This document shows, piece by piece, positions 16,202-25,239 of a stretch of 64,000 nt of DNA (positions are counted from its first letter, which is position 1; every line of letters starts with the position of its first letter). A model generated the notes under the pieces. That model saw only the letters and a program-made list of their open reading frames with translations, did no database searches and was not told the origin of the DNA. A program made the translations under genes and the position numbers. Source of the stretch: Candidatus Sphingomonas phytovorans (GTDB lineage: Bacteria; Pseudomonadota; Alphaproteobacteria; Sphingomonadales; Sphingomonadaceae); contig CP119314.1 in the NCBI GenBank assembly GCA_029202385.1, positions 3,908,501 to 3,972,500 of the forward strand, given 5' to 3'.

Positions 16202-18301
16202 ATGGTAACGATGCAGGATCGTCGCAGCTTCATCCGCAGCATGATGGCGACAGCGGGCGCGGCAGCGGCTTTGGCTCCCTCGATCGCCCGTGCCCTGGAG
16301 ATCCCAGCCGATCGCCGGACGGGGACGTTGAAGGATGTCGATCATGTCGTCATCCTCACGCAGGAGAACCGCTCCTTCGATCACTATTTCGGCACGATGC
16401 GCGGCGTCAGGGGCTATGGCGACCGCTTCGCCATTCCCGCCCCGCCGCTTCCTGCCGCGCCCAATCGCACCGTGCTCCTCCAGCCGAACGAGCATCCGGG
16501 AACCGAGCCGGCGCTGATTGCCCCATTCCGGCTCGATACGTCCGTCGATTTCCGCCTCTATCGTCCGCTCGGCACACCCCATGGCTTCACCGACAGCCAG
16601 GCCGCATGGGATAATGGACGGATGGGCGCGTGGCCGCGCTCCAAGCAAAATCACGCGATGGCGCATTTCACGCGCGAGGATCTGCCGTTCCAATATGCCC
16701 TCGCCGAGGCTTTCACTTTGTGTGACGCCTATCACTGCGCCATGCACCTGTGCACCAACCCCAACCGGCTCTACATCTGGACCGGCACGCACGATCCGCT
16801 GGCCCGGGGCAACGGCCCCGCCATCGACAACGGCTATGATAGCCTCGACGCTGATCCGCTGCGCCACGGCGGCTATCTCTGGACGACCTATCCCGAGCGC
16901 CTGATGGCTGCAGGGATCGGCTTCCAGATCTACCAGGACATGGCCGACAATTTCACCGACAATCCGCTGGTCGGCTTCCGTCGCTATCGCCAGGCGCATG
17001 GCGCGGCCACGGCAGCCGCGGCCCTGCTTTCACGCCGGACGATGACGACCCGCTCGCTCGACGACCTGCGGCAGGACGTGCTGGCCAGGCGGCTGCCGGA
17101 GGTTTCATGGATTGTTGCTCCCGCAGCCCTGTCGGAGCACCCGAGCGTTTCAACGCCGCTCCAGGGCGGGGATTATGCGGCAAGAGTGCTCGACGCGCTC
17201 ACCGCCAATCCGGAGATCTGGGCGCGCACGGTGCTGCTCATCAATTTCGACGAGAATGATGGCCTGTTCGACCATGTGCCCCCGCCGGCCCCGCCGGCGC
17301 GCGTGTCCGGGCGCACGGTCGGCGCGACGAACATCCCGGCGGACGACGAATATCATGTCCATTCGCAGGCGGCCGAAGACGCGGTCTATCTTGACCGGCC
17401 CTACGGCCTTGGCCCGCGCGTGCCGCTCTACGCGATATCGCCCTGGAGCAAGGGCGGGCATGTCGCATCCGAGGTCTTCGATCACACAAGCATCCTGCGC
17501 TTCCTCGAAGCCCGCTTTGGCTTCCATGAGCCGAATATCAGCGCCTGGCGACGGGCCGTGTGCGGCGACCTCACGTCCTGCTTCGATTTCAGCGCGCCCG
17601 ACGCGGTCGATTTCATGCGGGCACTTCCGGCCACCGCCGCCCTGTCGGAGCGCGCCGCCAGCCTGAAGGAAATCCGGCCGCCACTTCCCGATCATGCGGT
17701 CGCCCCCGTGCAGGAAACCGGCCTGCGACGGCGACGCGCGACACCCTATGCGCTCGACGCCCGACTGCGCGTCAAGGGCACAAGCCGCGCCCTGATGTTC
17801 GCCAACCATTCGGCCGAGCGGGCGGCCGTTTTCCATGTCTATGACGTCACGCAGCTGGGCGAGGTTCCCGCGCGCTATACGGTTGGCGCAGGTCGGGAAC
17901 TGGCTCACCTCCTGCCCGTCTCCGGCAAAGCCTTGGACATCTTCGCCCTTGGGCCCAACGGCTTTCATCGACGCTTGACCGGGAGGGGCGATATCTTCTC
18001 GGTCAGCGTCAAGGGCCGCAATGCCGCTCCCCCCTCGCTCCTTCTCGAAAATCTCACCACGATGCCCCAGTCCATCGCCATGACTGACCGGGCCTATGGC
18101 GCGTCTCCCGATGTGATCATGCTCGCGGGCGGAGAAGCGCGCAGTATCCCGCTGAACCTCACGACAAGCCATGGCTGGTATGACCGGCAATTCGTGGCGG
18201 CAGGCCAGTCCTGGCGCATCGCAGGCCATATCGAGAATGGCAGCGCGTCCTATTCAGATCCCGCCGCCGGTGGGCCCGGCCCCCTGGCCTGGTCGGCGTA
18301 G
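16202..18301 (+). CDS. Phospholipase C, phosphocholine-specific type, TAT-exported (copy 2)
   Basis: A 699-residue paralogue of the gene at 2749. The ATG at 16202 has a GGGAGG ribosome site 7 bp upstream and precedes a TAT signal (DRRSFIR, residues 6-12). A TTG at 16175 is possible but less likely. The core begins ENRSFDHYFG at 55-62, with INFDENDGLFDH and PWSKGGHVASEVFDHTSILRF further on. The C-terminal DUF756-like repeats begin near residue 520. The two copies share the ENRSFDHY core and the PNISAWRR..CGDL motif but have diverged considerably. Divergent from the TonB receptor and carrying its own operator copy, so it is inferred to be co-regulated with it. Confidence 0.9.
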   Translation: MVTMQDRRSFIRSMMATAGAAAALAPSIARALEIPADRRTGTLKDVDHVVILTQENRSFDHYFGTMRGVRGYGDRFAIPAPPLPAAPNRTVLLQPNEHPGTEPALIAPFRLDTSVDFRLYRPLGTPHGFTDSQAAWDNGRMGAWPRSKQNHAMAHFTREDLPFQYALAEAFTLCDAYHCAMHLCTNPNRLYIWTGTHDPLARGNGPAIDNGYDSLDADPLRHGGYLWTTYPERLMAAGIGFQIYQDMADNFTDNPLVGFRRYRQAHGAATAAAALLSRRTMTTRSLDDLRQDVLARRLPEVSWIVAPAALSEHPSVSTPLQGGDYAARVLDALTANPEIWARTVLLINFDENDGLFDHVPPPAPPARVSGRTVGATNIPADDEYHVHSQAAEDAVYLDRPYGLGPRVPLYAISPWSKGGHVASEVFDHTSILRFLEARFGFHEPNISAWRRAVCGDLTSCFDFSAPDAVDFMRALPATAALSERAASLKEIRPPLPDHAVAPVQETGLRRRRATPYALDARLRVKGTSRALMFANHSAERAAVFHVYDVTQLGEVPARYTVGAGRELAHLLPVSGKALDIFALGPNGFHRRLTGRGDIFSVSVKGRNAAPPSLLLENLTTMPQSIAMTDRAYGASPDVIMLAGGEARSIPLNLTTSHGWYDRQFVAAGQSWRIAGHIENGSASYSDPAAGGPGPLAWSA

Positions 18302-18729
18302 CGGGGCCCTCCGAACCGGAGCACTCCAGGGGACGACACCGCCGGGGATGGTTCGCCACCGCCCGACCCGGGGAATCGCTCTCATGCGCCGTACGAAGCA
18401 TCGTGAGCTAGTGGCAAGGCATTGAAGGCAGCGCTCCGCGCGGAGCCACCGTATACCAGCACTGCGCTATTGCGATGCGCTGCTTTCAGGCGGCGGGGCG
18501 AACGCCCAGGATGTCAGGAGGTAATTCGGTAACGCAAAGGTAGCCACCGCCAGATTGGCGCGACATTTAGATTTTTTCCGGCGGTGCTGATGAGGAGCCT
18601 TCCTCCAACGCATTAACATCGATCCTCGCATTTTCAGTTTCAGCCAGGAATTTCAGATTGCGAGCTTGCTAAAATGACTATGTGTGGATCGCGTATCCCC
18701 AAAGAAAATTAAAGAAGAGGAGAGCTCAG
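18302..18729. other. Non-coding gap after second phospholipase C
   Basis: About 430 bases without a convincing gene. It holds a perfect 14-bp palindrome GCTCCGCGCGGAGC at 18433-18446 and becomes distinctly AT-rich after about 18540, leading into the ribosome site AAGAAGAGGAGAG before the next gene. No T-run follows the palindrome, so it is not a clear terminator. Confidence 0.5.
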
Positions 18730-19263
18730 ATGAAATTCTTTTCTGCGATCTGTGTAACTGCATTGGCACTCGGTAGCCCTACTCCCACTCTGGCGGACAC
18801 CTACACACCGGCTACGCCAGGGGTAAGCAGTCTTATCTTCCAGGGTTCAGTATTATTCAAGAGAGGCCTCAGCTCCAATTGTACTTTCAAGCTCGTCATT
18901 ACCATTCCTCAAGCCGCACCGGATAGCGATGGCACTTTCTCGCATGGGCACTCCGCGAGGGCGACACCGATACTGGCGGCGCCCGGCGACTTCCCATGCT
19001 CCTCGACGACCTTCAGCGGCGCGCCATATGCGGTCTCGTTCAACGGGACGTTTCTGACCATCACCAACGTCGTCGTAAACACCCTTACCCCGGGCGGTTG
19101 TAGTGGGGCGCTCAGCGGCACCTGGGGCGGCAACAATACTCCCCAAAGGTTCATTTACTTCAACAACGCGTCCCTGCCGGGTGGCGGCACGTCGGAGCCT
19201 TGCACGATCACCGGCACCCTCTACCAGGTTTCGGGCTCGTCGCTGAGCATCACCAGTCCCTGA
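18730..19263 (+). CDS. Uncharacterised exported protein
   Basis: A 177-residue protein with a signal peptide of about 23 residues (MKFFSAICVTALAL...TLADT), started by a strong AAGAAGAGGAGAG ribosome site. The mature part is rich in Thr, Ser, Gly, Pro and small hydrophobics. It contains four Cys in pairs (SSNC, DFPCSS, GGCSG, EPCTI), suggesting a beta-rich disulfide-stabilised fold. There is weak resemblance to the PraB-type exported proteins of proteobacteria; I do not assign a function. It stands alone, with no operon partner, in sequence of lower GC than its surroundings. Confidence 0.7.
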   Translation: MKFFSAICVTALALGSPTPTLADTYTPATPGVSSLIFQGSVLFKRGLSSNCTFKLVITIPQAAPDSDGTFSHGHSARATPILAAPGDFPCSSTTFSGAPYAVSFNGTFLTITNVVVNTLTPGGCSGALSGTWGGNNTPQRFIYFNNASLPGGGTSEPCTITGTLYQVSGSSLSITSP

Positions 19264-20035
19264 TTCACCTGCCACCAGAAATCGACGCGAACCTTCAGCT
19301 GCCGCTGCACTATTGGCGGCGGCGCTGGGGTGCATTGAGCCAGGCGTCCCGGACGACAACGGTGTCCGGGTTGCGCGCGGTTTGAAACCACCCAATCTTC
19401 AAACCCTTGTGGTCGCTACATCGCCCTGGGCTTCGTATTGGTTGACGGGGCATCCATCCACCGTCGCCGGACACGGTCGTGGAGCCGCCGCGCCCTTGTG
19501 GCTCTTCACTCGCCACGGTCCGAACGGACGATACCCGTCAGGTCGGCACGCGCGCGGCGGCGTTCGCGCTTTCCCCAGCCGAACCTGCGCCGCACGAAGA
19601 CGATCCCCGCAATGATCGCCACTGCAGCGAAGACGATAGTAGCCAGGCCGAGAACATGTCGCATCGTGCTGACGAATCCCCCAATTCGTATCGCAGGACG
19701 CTAGGTTTCATTAAGGCGTTCTGGCAAGTGACAAGTGGTCCTGCCGCTTGATGGAGATCAATATACATCGATAACCGCAATCTTTTGCGATCATCATGAC
19801 ATTTTTTTCATGCAAGAGATCGGTCGCGAGCCGGATCAGCCAATATCAACCGTGCTAATTCAAGGATCGACGGCGCGACCAGACGTGTAAATCCCATAGG
19901 GACGCGCCCGGAACAATGCCGGCATGACAGAAGATCGATGCCCGCCGGGCGGGATTCATCCCGGGCAAGCATTCACGACGGGGAAGGCAAAACACTTTAC
20001 GACATCCGCCGGTATCGCCCGCCGGTGGGAAGGCA
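19264..20035. other. Long gap with one possible small gene
   Basis: About 770 bases. Apart from the small minus-strand ORF at 19506-19664, I see only scattered open frames without ribosome sites or protein-like composition. A GC-rich inverted sequence at about 19936-19970 lies after the end of the GntR gene and may help termination, but lacks a T-run. Confidence 0.45.
19506..19664 (-). CDS. Possible small single-pass membrane protein
   Basis: A 52-residue ORF beginning MRHVLGLATIVFAAVAIIAG: one strong hydrophobic helix (about residues 4-24), then a very basic tail (VRRRFGW...KRERRRARA). The topology (N-out or N-in with cytoplasmic basic tail) is protein-like and unlikely to be chance. A GGGGGA sequence lies 12 bases upstream, a somewhat long ribosome-site spacing. 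No family recognised. Confidence 0.4.
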   Translation of the reverse strand: MRHVLGLATIVFAAVAIIAGIVFVRRRFGWGKRERRRARADLTGIVRSDRGE

Positions 20036-20797
20036 TCAGCCCTCCCGGCGCGGACCGCCGACCGTACGCGGCTCGGACGGCATGCGCTGGGCGATCCGGA
20101 CCGATGCTTCCTCCATGCGGATGCGCGACCGCTCCAGATGGGTGCGCATCGCCGTTTCGGCCGCCGCCGGATCGCGCGCGATCAGCGCGTGGATGATCCG
20201 GGCATGCTCTTCCGCTGCCTCCTGCGGGGCGTTGGTATTGAACAGGAAGCGAAAGATATGAAGATGCATGTGCAGCCGCTCGATCGTCTCGGCGATCAGC
20301 GAATTGCCGCTGCCGGTGGCGACCAGGCTGTGAAGCATCGCGTCCGCCTCGGCGAAACGGGCATAGGCGACACCAGTTTCAGCCTGGATCCGGTCCATCT
20401 CCTCTTCCATCGCCGCCAATTGCCGGAGCATCTCATCATTCATCGATTCCGCCGCGCGGGCGGCGGCATAGGGCTCGATCAGCTGGCGCAGCGCATAAAG
20501 GTCGCTCACCTCGGCCGGCGTCATCTGGGCGCTGGCGTGATAGCCGACATTGGGGACCTTGATGACGAGTTTCTCGGCCTCGAGCCGGCTCAGCGCCTCG
20601 CGGATCGGGGTCTGCGAAATGCCGAGCTTGCGCGCGACCGCGTCGATGCCGATCCGGGTGCCCGGCGCGATCTCCATCGAAACCAGCATCGACAGGAGAT
20701 GCTCATGCGCCCAGGCGACCAGGGTAGGAACGGGAGCAGGGCGGGGCGAACGATAGCCCATGGGCGGGAAGGTCACTGGGGAATCAGGGTTTTCCAT
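20036..20797 (-). CDS. GntR-family regulator, FCD (FadR/VanR) type
   Basis: A 253-residue regulator. The winged helix occupies about residues 20-85 (ISQTPIREALSRLEAEKL). The all-helical FCD effector domain follows, with metal/ligand residues of the family in LYALRQLIEPYAAARAAE, DAMLHSLVATGSGN and EHARIIHALIARDP (Asp and His positions). It borders the catabolic island, and an ATATC/CCTATAGG element lies 42 bp upstream, similar to elements before other units of the island, so it is the likely island regulator. A truncated copy of its DNA-binding domain is at 870-1049. Confidence 0.85.
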   Translation of the reverse strand: MENPDSPVTFPPMGYRSPRPAPVPTLVAWAHEHLLSMLVSMEIAPGTRIGIDAVARKLGISQTPIREALSRLEAEKLVIKVPNVGYHASAQMTPAEVSDLYALRQLIEPYAAARAAESMNDEMLRQLAAMEEEMDRIQAETGVAYARFAEADAMLHSLVATGSGNSLIAETIERLHMHLHIFRFLFNTNAPQEAAEEHARIIHALIARDPAAAETAMRTHLERSRIRMEEASVRIAQRMPSEPRTVGGPRREG

Positions 20798-20839
20798 CTA
20801 GGTCTCGACATGCAACGGCGCCGTGGCGTCTATGTAACA

Positions 20840-20852
20840 CCTATAGGATATC
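20840..20852. promoter_or_regulatory. Predicted FCD-GntR operator, variant site (CCTATAGGATATC)
   Basis: CCTATAGGATATC upstream of the regulator gene. It includes the palindromes CCTATAGG and GATATC and resembles ATCCTATATGATATC at 23621. Inferred autoregulatory site; weaker than the three exact ATATGATAT sites. Confidence 0.45.
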
Positions 20853-20953
20853 GGATCGTCGCGGGAAAGGACGATCGCCGGGCGATAGATTAACAATGGA
20901 CCTATCCGCCGGCACTGGACTCGACCACAGTTGGCGCCCCTCTGCGGACGGGA

Positions 20954-21454
20954 TTATTGGCCAGGCTTGGTACCCAGGATCCTGGTGTTGCCCATTAGCT
21001 GAGGATCGGTCGCAAGCGCCGTCGTGCCAGCCGGAAAACCGTTGGCCTGCAGGATGAACGCCTCGATATCCGAGACCGTCCTGCCGCTCAGGCTGCCGGG
21101 ATCCTGCGCCGGCATCGTATCGTGGATGCGCGCGAACAGGTCGGCCGTGCTGGTGTTGTTCCAGTTGTTGAGGAAGTTGCTGCCGGCAAGCGGGGGAGCT
21201 GAATCGCCGCCCGTCAGGGTCGGGCCATGGCAGGCCGCGCAATTGTCGGCATAGGCTGCCTTGCCGCGAACCGCCTGCTCGGTCGTAAAGGCACCCGTCC
21301 ATACCGAACCGGCCGGCGCCTGCGCATGAGTGGCGACCGACGCGATCGCCGTCGTCAGCAGGGCAGCCGCGGCAACAAGCGCCGCACGTCCGCCAGGAAG
21401 GCCAGTGCGCGGGCCTGCCTCGCCATCGATCATCCAGCCGAACTTCATGGTCAT
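20954..21454 (-). CDS. c-type cytochrome, membrane-anchored or exported
   Basis: A 166-residue monoheme cytochrome. The heme site is CAACH at residues 72-76, after a hydrophobic segment at about 22-42 (signal or anchor). The Met ligand is probably in the HDTMPAQDP turn. The N-terminus is long before the hydrophobic stretch, and Met3 is an alternative start. Its ATG overlaps the TGA of the upstream PQQ dehydrogenase (ATGA), so it is almost surely that enzyme's electron acceptor in the periplasm. Confidence 0.88.
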   Translation of the reverse strand: MTMKFGWMIDGEAGPRTGLPGGRAALVAAAALLTTAIASVATHAQAPAGSVWTGAFTTEQAVRGKAAYADNCAACHGPTLTGGDSAPPLAGSNFLNNWNNTSTADLFARIHDTMPAQDPGSLSGRTVSDIEAFILQANGFPAGTTALATDPQLMGNTRILGTKPGQ

Positions 21455-23553
21455 GCCTCCCTGGGCAGTTTGAACGCGACGAGCTCGCCGCTGTAGTTGC
21501 CGCCGCCGATCGCGACGACAAGATACTGCTTGCCCCCAAGCATATAGGTCATCGGAGAACCGCTCTGCGGGGCGGGGATATAGACCGCCCCCTTCTCCTC
21601 GCCGGTCGCCTTGTCATAGGCGCGCAGCATCGCGCCGCGAATACCCTGTTCGTTGGTGAAGAAACCCGCTTCGCCGCAGATCACCAGCGACTTGGTGCAG
21701 AGCGGCCCGAGATTGCCCTCGCGCCCGGTACGCGGGATCTTCAGGCCCTTCAGCGCGGGATGGTTGCGGATATTGTCGGGCGTCTCGCCATGCGCGACCT
21801 GCCAGGCGATATCGCCCCTGGTCAGGTCGAGCGCGGTGATACGACCATAGGGCGGCGCGATCAGCGGCAGGCCCTGCACGGTGAGCGGCCCGGGACGCGG
21901 CACGCCGGGCCTGGGCGGCGCAGCGGGCGGACGCTGCGGACGAGCGCCTTCGGGAGCCGCCGCGCCCATCGAGAATTGCGGCTGGGGCGCAATGCCGGTG
22001 ACGCCGTGAACATAGGCGAAGTCCGACACATCCTTGTCGGTGCTGGGCACGATGCCGATCAGGCCGATCGTCGTCTTCGAATAGACATAGACCTTGCAGG
22101 TCTCCGGATCGTAGCAGCCGCCGGGCCAGTTGGTGCCGCCCTGCAGGCCCGGCGCGACGAGCGTCCCGAACGGCCCGCCTTCCTTGCTGAGCGTCGGCGG
22201 GGTGAACAGCGGACCGGTGACATAATTCTTGACCAGCTCGAGCGCCTCGGCGTGGAGCTCGGGCGTGAAGTTGATCAGATTCTCCGGGCCGGTGCCCTGG
22301 CGATCATAGGCCGGTGGTCTGGTCGGGAAGGGCTGGGTCGACGAATACCATTCGCCGGGCACCTCCCCCGCCTGCACCTTGCGCTCGACGATCGGCCAGA
22401 TCGGCTTGCCGGTCTCCCGGTTGAGCACATAGAGCCAGGCCTGCTTGCTCGGCTGCGCCAGCGCCTTGACCATCTTGCCGGCCACCGGGATGTCGCACAG
22501 GATCGGTGCGCAGGGCAGGTCGCGGTCCCACAGGCCGTGATGCACGAACTGATAGTGCCAGCGCCGCTCCCCCGTGTTCACGTCGACCGCGACCAGCGAT
22601 TCGCCGAACAGCGCATTGCCGCGGCGATACATGCCCATCTCGTCGCCGGTGGGCAGCTCGACCGGCAGATAGACCAGGCCGAGTTCTTCATCGGCCGACA
22701 TCTGCGCCCAGACGCCGGTATTGCCGGCCTGGTCGGCATCGCCGTTCAGCCAGCTGTCGTACCCGTACTGACCCTTTTTCGGGATCGTGTGGAAGATCCA
22801 TTTGCGCTTGCCGGTGCGCACATCGAACGCGCGGACATAGCCCTTCACGTTGAAACGCGTCGTCGGCACGTCACCCGAGGTGTGGGCGGCGCCGACCACG
22901 ACCATGTCCTTCACCACCAAAGGCGTCGCGTGCAGGCCGACATCGGCGGTGACCGGGTCGATCTCCTGGTCGAAATCCTTCTTCAGGTCGACGATGCCAT
23001 TCACGCCGAACGAGGTGTCGGGATAGCCGGTCGCCGCGTCGAGACAGACGAGCTGATAGCCGACCGTGACGAACAGGACCCGCTCCTTCGTGCCGTCGGT
23101 CCAATAGGAGCAGCCATGGCCGGAGAGCTGGCGCGGCGCATTCTGCGCGCGCTTGCCCTCGTCGAGGCGGTACATCCACAGCATCTCGCCAGTGGCAGCG
23201 TCGAGCGCAATGCAGTCGCGGCGCGCGCCGGCGGTCAGGAACAGGCGTCCCTTCACGAGCAGGGGCGTCGCCTCGAACTGATATTCCTTGCGGGTGCCTA
23301 GCGCGTCGGTCTTGAAGCGCCAGGCGACTTCCAGATTGTTGAAGTTGGCCGCGTTGATCTGGTCGAGCGGGGCGTAGCGCGTATTCGCCTGGTCGGCGGC
23401 ATAATGGCGCCACTCGGTATCGACCCTGGGATCGTGTGGCGGAATTACCGGCGGTGTCCAGCCGCCCTTGCCCTGCGCAAACGCGCCGGTCTTCGCCAGC
23501 AGCAGCGTCGCCCCGGTGCTCAGCAGAAGCGTACGTCTGGACAGATTCGACAT
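21451..23553 (-). CDS. PQQ-dependent alcohol/sugar dehydrogenase (quinoprotein)
   Basis: A 700-residue periplasmic quinoprotein with a TAT-like leader (SRRTLLLS, residues 5-12). Propeller W-motif repeats are visible (LVCLDAATGYPD, VRAFDVRTGKRKW, LVAVDVNTGERRWHYQ, ITALDLTRGDIAW, LRAYDKATGEEKG). The N-terminal DTEWRHYAADQANTRYAPLDQI is typical of the PQQ-dehydrogenase family. No CxxCH is present, so electrons leave through the coupled cytochrome. The substrate cannot be read from sequence. It is first in the unit, 68 bp downstream of an ATATGATAT element. No PQQ synthesis genes are in the window. Confidence 0.9.
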   Translation of the reverse strand: MSNLSRRTLLLSTGATLLLAKTGAFAQGKGGWTPPVIPPHDPRVDTEWRHYAADQANTRYAPLDQINAANFNNLEVAWRFKTDALGTRKEYQFEATPLLVKGRLFLTAGARRDCIALDAATGEMLWMYRLDEGKRAQNAPRQLSGHGCSYWTDGTKERVLFVTVGYQLVCLDAATGYPDTSFGVNGIVDLKKDFDQEIDPVTADVGLHATPLVVKDMVVVGAAHTSGDVPTTRFNVKGYVRAFDVRTGKRKWIFHTIPKKGQYGYDSWLNGDADQAGNTGVWAQMSADEELGLVYLPVELPTGDEMGMYRRGNALFGESLVAVDVNTGERRWHYQFVHHGLWDRDLPCAPILCDIPVAGKMVKALAQPSKQAWLYVLNRETGKPIWPIVERKVQAGEVPGEWYSSTQPFPTRPPAYDRQGTGPENLINFTPELHAEALELVKNYVTGPLFTPPTLSKEGGPFGTLVAPGLQGGTNWPGGCYDPETCKVYVYSKTTIGLIGIVPSTDKDVSDFAYVHGVTGIAPQPQFSMGAAAPEGARPQRPPAAPPRPGVPRPGPLTVQGLPLIAPPYGRITALDLTRGDIAWQVAHGETPDNIRNHPALKGLKIPRTGREGNLGPLCTKSLVICGEAGFFTNEQGIRGAMLRAYDKATGEEKGAVYIPAPQSGSPMTYMLGGKQYLVVAIGGGNYSGELVAFKLPREA

Positions 23554-23620
23554 TCAATCACTCCCTTTGTCGGGCACTCTTGCGCTGCCCTGAATGCCGG
23601 CTACCACAGTGGAATCGTCT

Positions 23621-23635
23621 ATCCTATATGATATC
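23621..23635. promoter_or_regulatory. Predicted FCD-GntR operator (ATCCTATATGATATC)
   Basis: Contains the nonamer ATATGATAT at 23626-23634, shared exactly with sites before the TonB receptor at 41 kb and (reverse complement) the cupin/MFS pair at 28.2 kb. About 70 bp ahead of the PQQ dehydrogenase start. Confidence 0.6.
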
Positions 23636-23708
23636 TCACACTGCCTCTGTTTTATCGGAAACCGGCAAGATGCGAGGAGGGCGCTTAAGATGGCAGGTGA
23701 GAGAAAAA

Positions 23709-23738
23709 GGCGGGGCGGCGCCGAAGCAACGCCCCGCC
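23709..23738 (-). terminator. Rho-independent terminator after the SMP-30 gene
   Basis: A nine-base stem GGCGGGGCG/CGCCCCGCC (23709-23717 with 23730-23738) followed on the minus strand by CTTTTTCTC. Separates the cupin/PQQ/cytochrome/SMP-30 unit from the next PQQ dehydrogenase unit. Confidence 0.8.
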
Positions 23739-23791
23739 AGGTTTCCCGTGCTCGGGAGCAACGGGAGGGGTAGGGTAATCGCCCAAGCCGA

Positions 23792-24808
23792 TCAGCGCCT
23801 GTAAAGCGGCGGCGTGCCCGCAACCTTAGTCCGCAGGCGGTAGATGCTGGTCGAGCCGGTGATATAGAGGTCCTTGCCGTCGGCCCCGCCCCAGGCGAGG
23901 TTCGCCGCGACTTCCGGCAGCGTGATCTGGCCGAGCAGCCTGCCCTGCGGCGTGATGACGCGGATGCCGCCTGGGCCGGTGCTCCAGACATTTCCGGCAA
24001 TGTCGGTCTTGAGTCCGTCCGGGCCGCCCCGGCCCATGCCGCGATCATAGGTGAACAGCACACGCGGGTTCGACAACGTCCCGTCCTTGCCCATGTCATA
24101 GGCACGGGTGAACATCTCCGGCCCGTAGCTGTTGACGTAGAAGGTCCTGCCGTCGTTCGAGAAGGCGAGGCCGTTGGGCAGCGCCAGGTCAGTGACCATC
24201 GGGGTCAGCTTGCCCCCGGCGTAGCGATAGACCGCGGCAAAGGGCTGATCGAGCGGCGGGGACGGCTCCATATTCATCGGGCCGAACGGCGGATCGGTGA
24301 ACCACAGGGCACCATCCTTCGCAAAGACGAGGTCATTGGGGCTGTTGATCTTCTTGCCCTGATAGGTGCTGAGGAACGGCTTTATCGCAAGCTTTGCATC
24401 GAGCCGGGAAAGGTTGCGGCCACCTTGCTGGGCATAGACGACCGTGCCGTCCTTGTCGGTGGCCATCGCATTCGGCCCGAGCGTCTTGCCAGGCTTGGGA
24501 TTGGGATAGCCGCCGGCGTGATCCACCAGCAGTTCCACCTTGCCATCCGGCGTGACCGCCCTGATCTCCTCGCCACCGACATCGGAGAACCACAGCCGCC
24601 CCTCGCGCCACATCGGGCCTTCGACGAACTTGAAACCGGTCGCGACCTTCTCGACCAGCGCTCCGGGCGCGATCAGGGTATCAAGCGCGGGGTCCACGCG
24701 AACCACCTCGGACACGGCCGGTGCGGCCGGCGACGTCTGCGCGGTCGCGGCGCTGACGGCAGCGATCCCGGCACTCATGACAAGCGCGTATTTCAGTACG
24801 GACTTCAT
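23792..24808 (-). CDS. SMP-30/gluconolactonase-like lactonase, exported
   Basis: A 338-residue periplasmic six-bladed propeller with a signal peptide (MKSVLKYALV...TAQT). The start at 24808 has GGAGAGGG upstream; the frame extends further but without signal logic. The metal ligands of the SMP-30 family are recognisable: Glu in EGPMWREGRLWFSD, Asn in NSPNDLVFAKDG, Asn in LPNGLAFSNDG and Asp in GGPDGLKTD. The family hydrolyses lactones. It lies after a PQQ dehydrogenase and a cytochrome, so it may open a lactone produced by quinoprotein oxidation of a cyclic hemiacetal or sugar. Confidence 0.88.
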   Translation of the reverse strand: MKSVLKYALVMSAGIAAVSAATAQTSPAAPAVSEVVRVDPALDTLIAPGALVEKVATGFKFVEGPMWREGRLWFSDVGGEEIRAVTPDGKVELLVDHAGGYPNPKPGKTLGPNAMATDKDGTVVYAQQGGRNLSRLDAKLAIKPFLSTYQGKKINSPNDLVFAKDGALWFTDPPFGPMNMEPSPPLDQPFAAVYRYAGGKLTPMVTDLALPNGLAFSNDGRTFYVNSYGPEMFTRAYDMGKDGTLSNPRVLFTYDRGMGRGGPDGLKTDIAGNVWSTGPGGIRVITPQGRLLGQITLPEVAANLAWGGADGKDLYITGSTSIYRLRTKVAGTPPLYRR

Positions 24809-24865
24809 CGCTTTATCCCTCTCCAGGATTGTTCTCTTTCGGCCAGGATTCCCGGCCACAGCTAT

Positions 24866-25213
24866 TCATTTCGCGGCAGGCCTGGCCGGTTCCGGGCCGA
24901 AGTTGGCCGCCAGATAGTCGATCACCATGTTCATATCGTCGGGCGTCAGATCAGCCCCGCGATCGACCATCAGCTGCACCGTCGCGGCCCAGTCGTCGGC
25001 GCTGCGGTGCTGGTTGAACACGCTCGCGGTCGAATGGCAGGTGCTGCAGCGTTCGTTGATCACGACGAGCGCCGGGCCGGGGGGCGGCACCGGGGCGCCG
25101 CTTGCCGCCCCGGGCGCCGAAACGGCAGGCGCGCTCTGCGCCTCCAGCCCGCGGGTCGCCACGACCGCGAATGCCAGGCCCATCACGCTCAACGCTATCT
25201 TCCGTGCAGACAT
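24866..25213 (-). CDS. Small exported c-type cytochrome
   Basis: A 115-residue monoheme cytochrome with a signal peptide to about residue 25 and a Pro/Ala linker. The heme motif CSTCH is at 56-60, followed by TASVFNQHRSADDWAATVQLM and a possible axial Met in DDMNMVIDYLAANF. This pattern resembles the small cytochromes next to quinohemoprotein dehydrogenases. It sits between a PQQ dehydrogenase and the lactonase, 26 bp after the dehydrogenase stop, and is its probable electron acceptor. Confidence 0.85.
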   Translation of the reverse strand: MSARKIALSVMGLAFAVVATRGLEAQSAPAVSAPGAASGAPVPPPGPALVVINERCSTCHSTASVFNQHRSADDWAATVQLMVDRGADLTPDDMNMVIDYLAANFGPEPARPAAK

Positions 25214-25239
25214 CTCGACCCGATACTCCCGTTACACGC

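Noticed and set aside
18433..18446. Palindrome GCTCCGCGCGGAGC as terminator of phospholipase C copy 2
   Set aside because: It is about 130 bases after the stop and has no T-run; could be a coincidence in GC-rich sequence.
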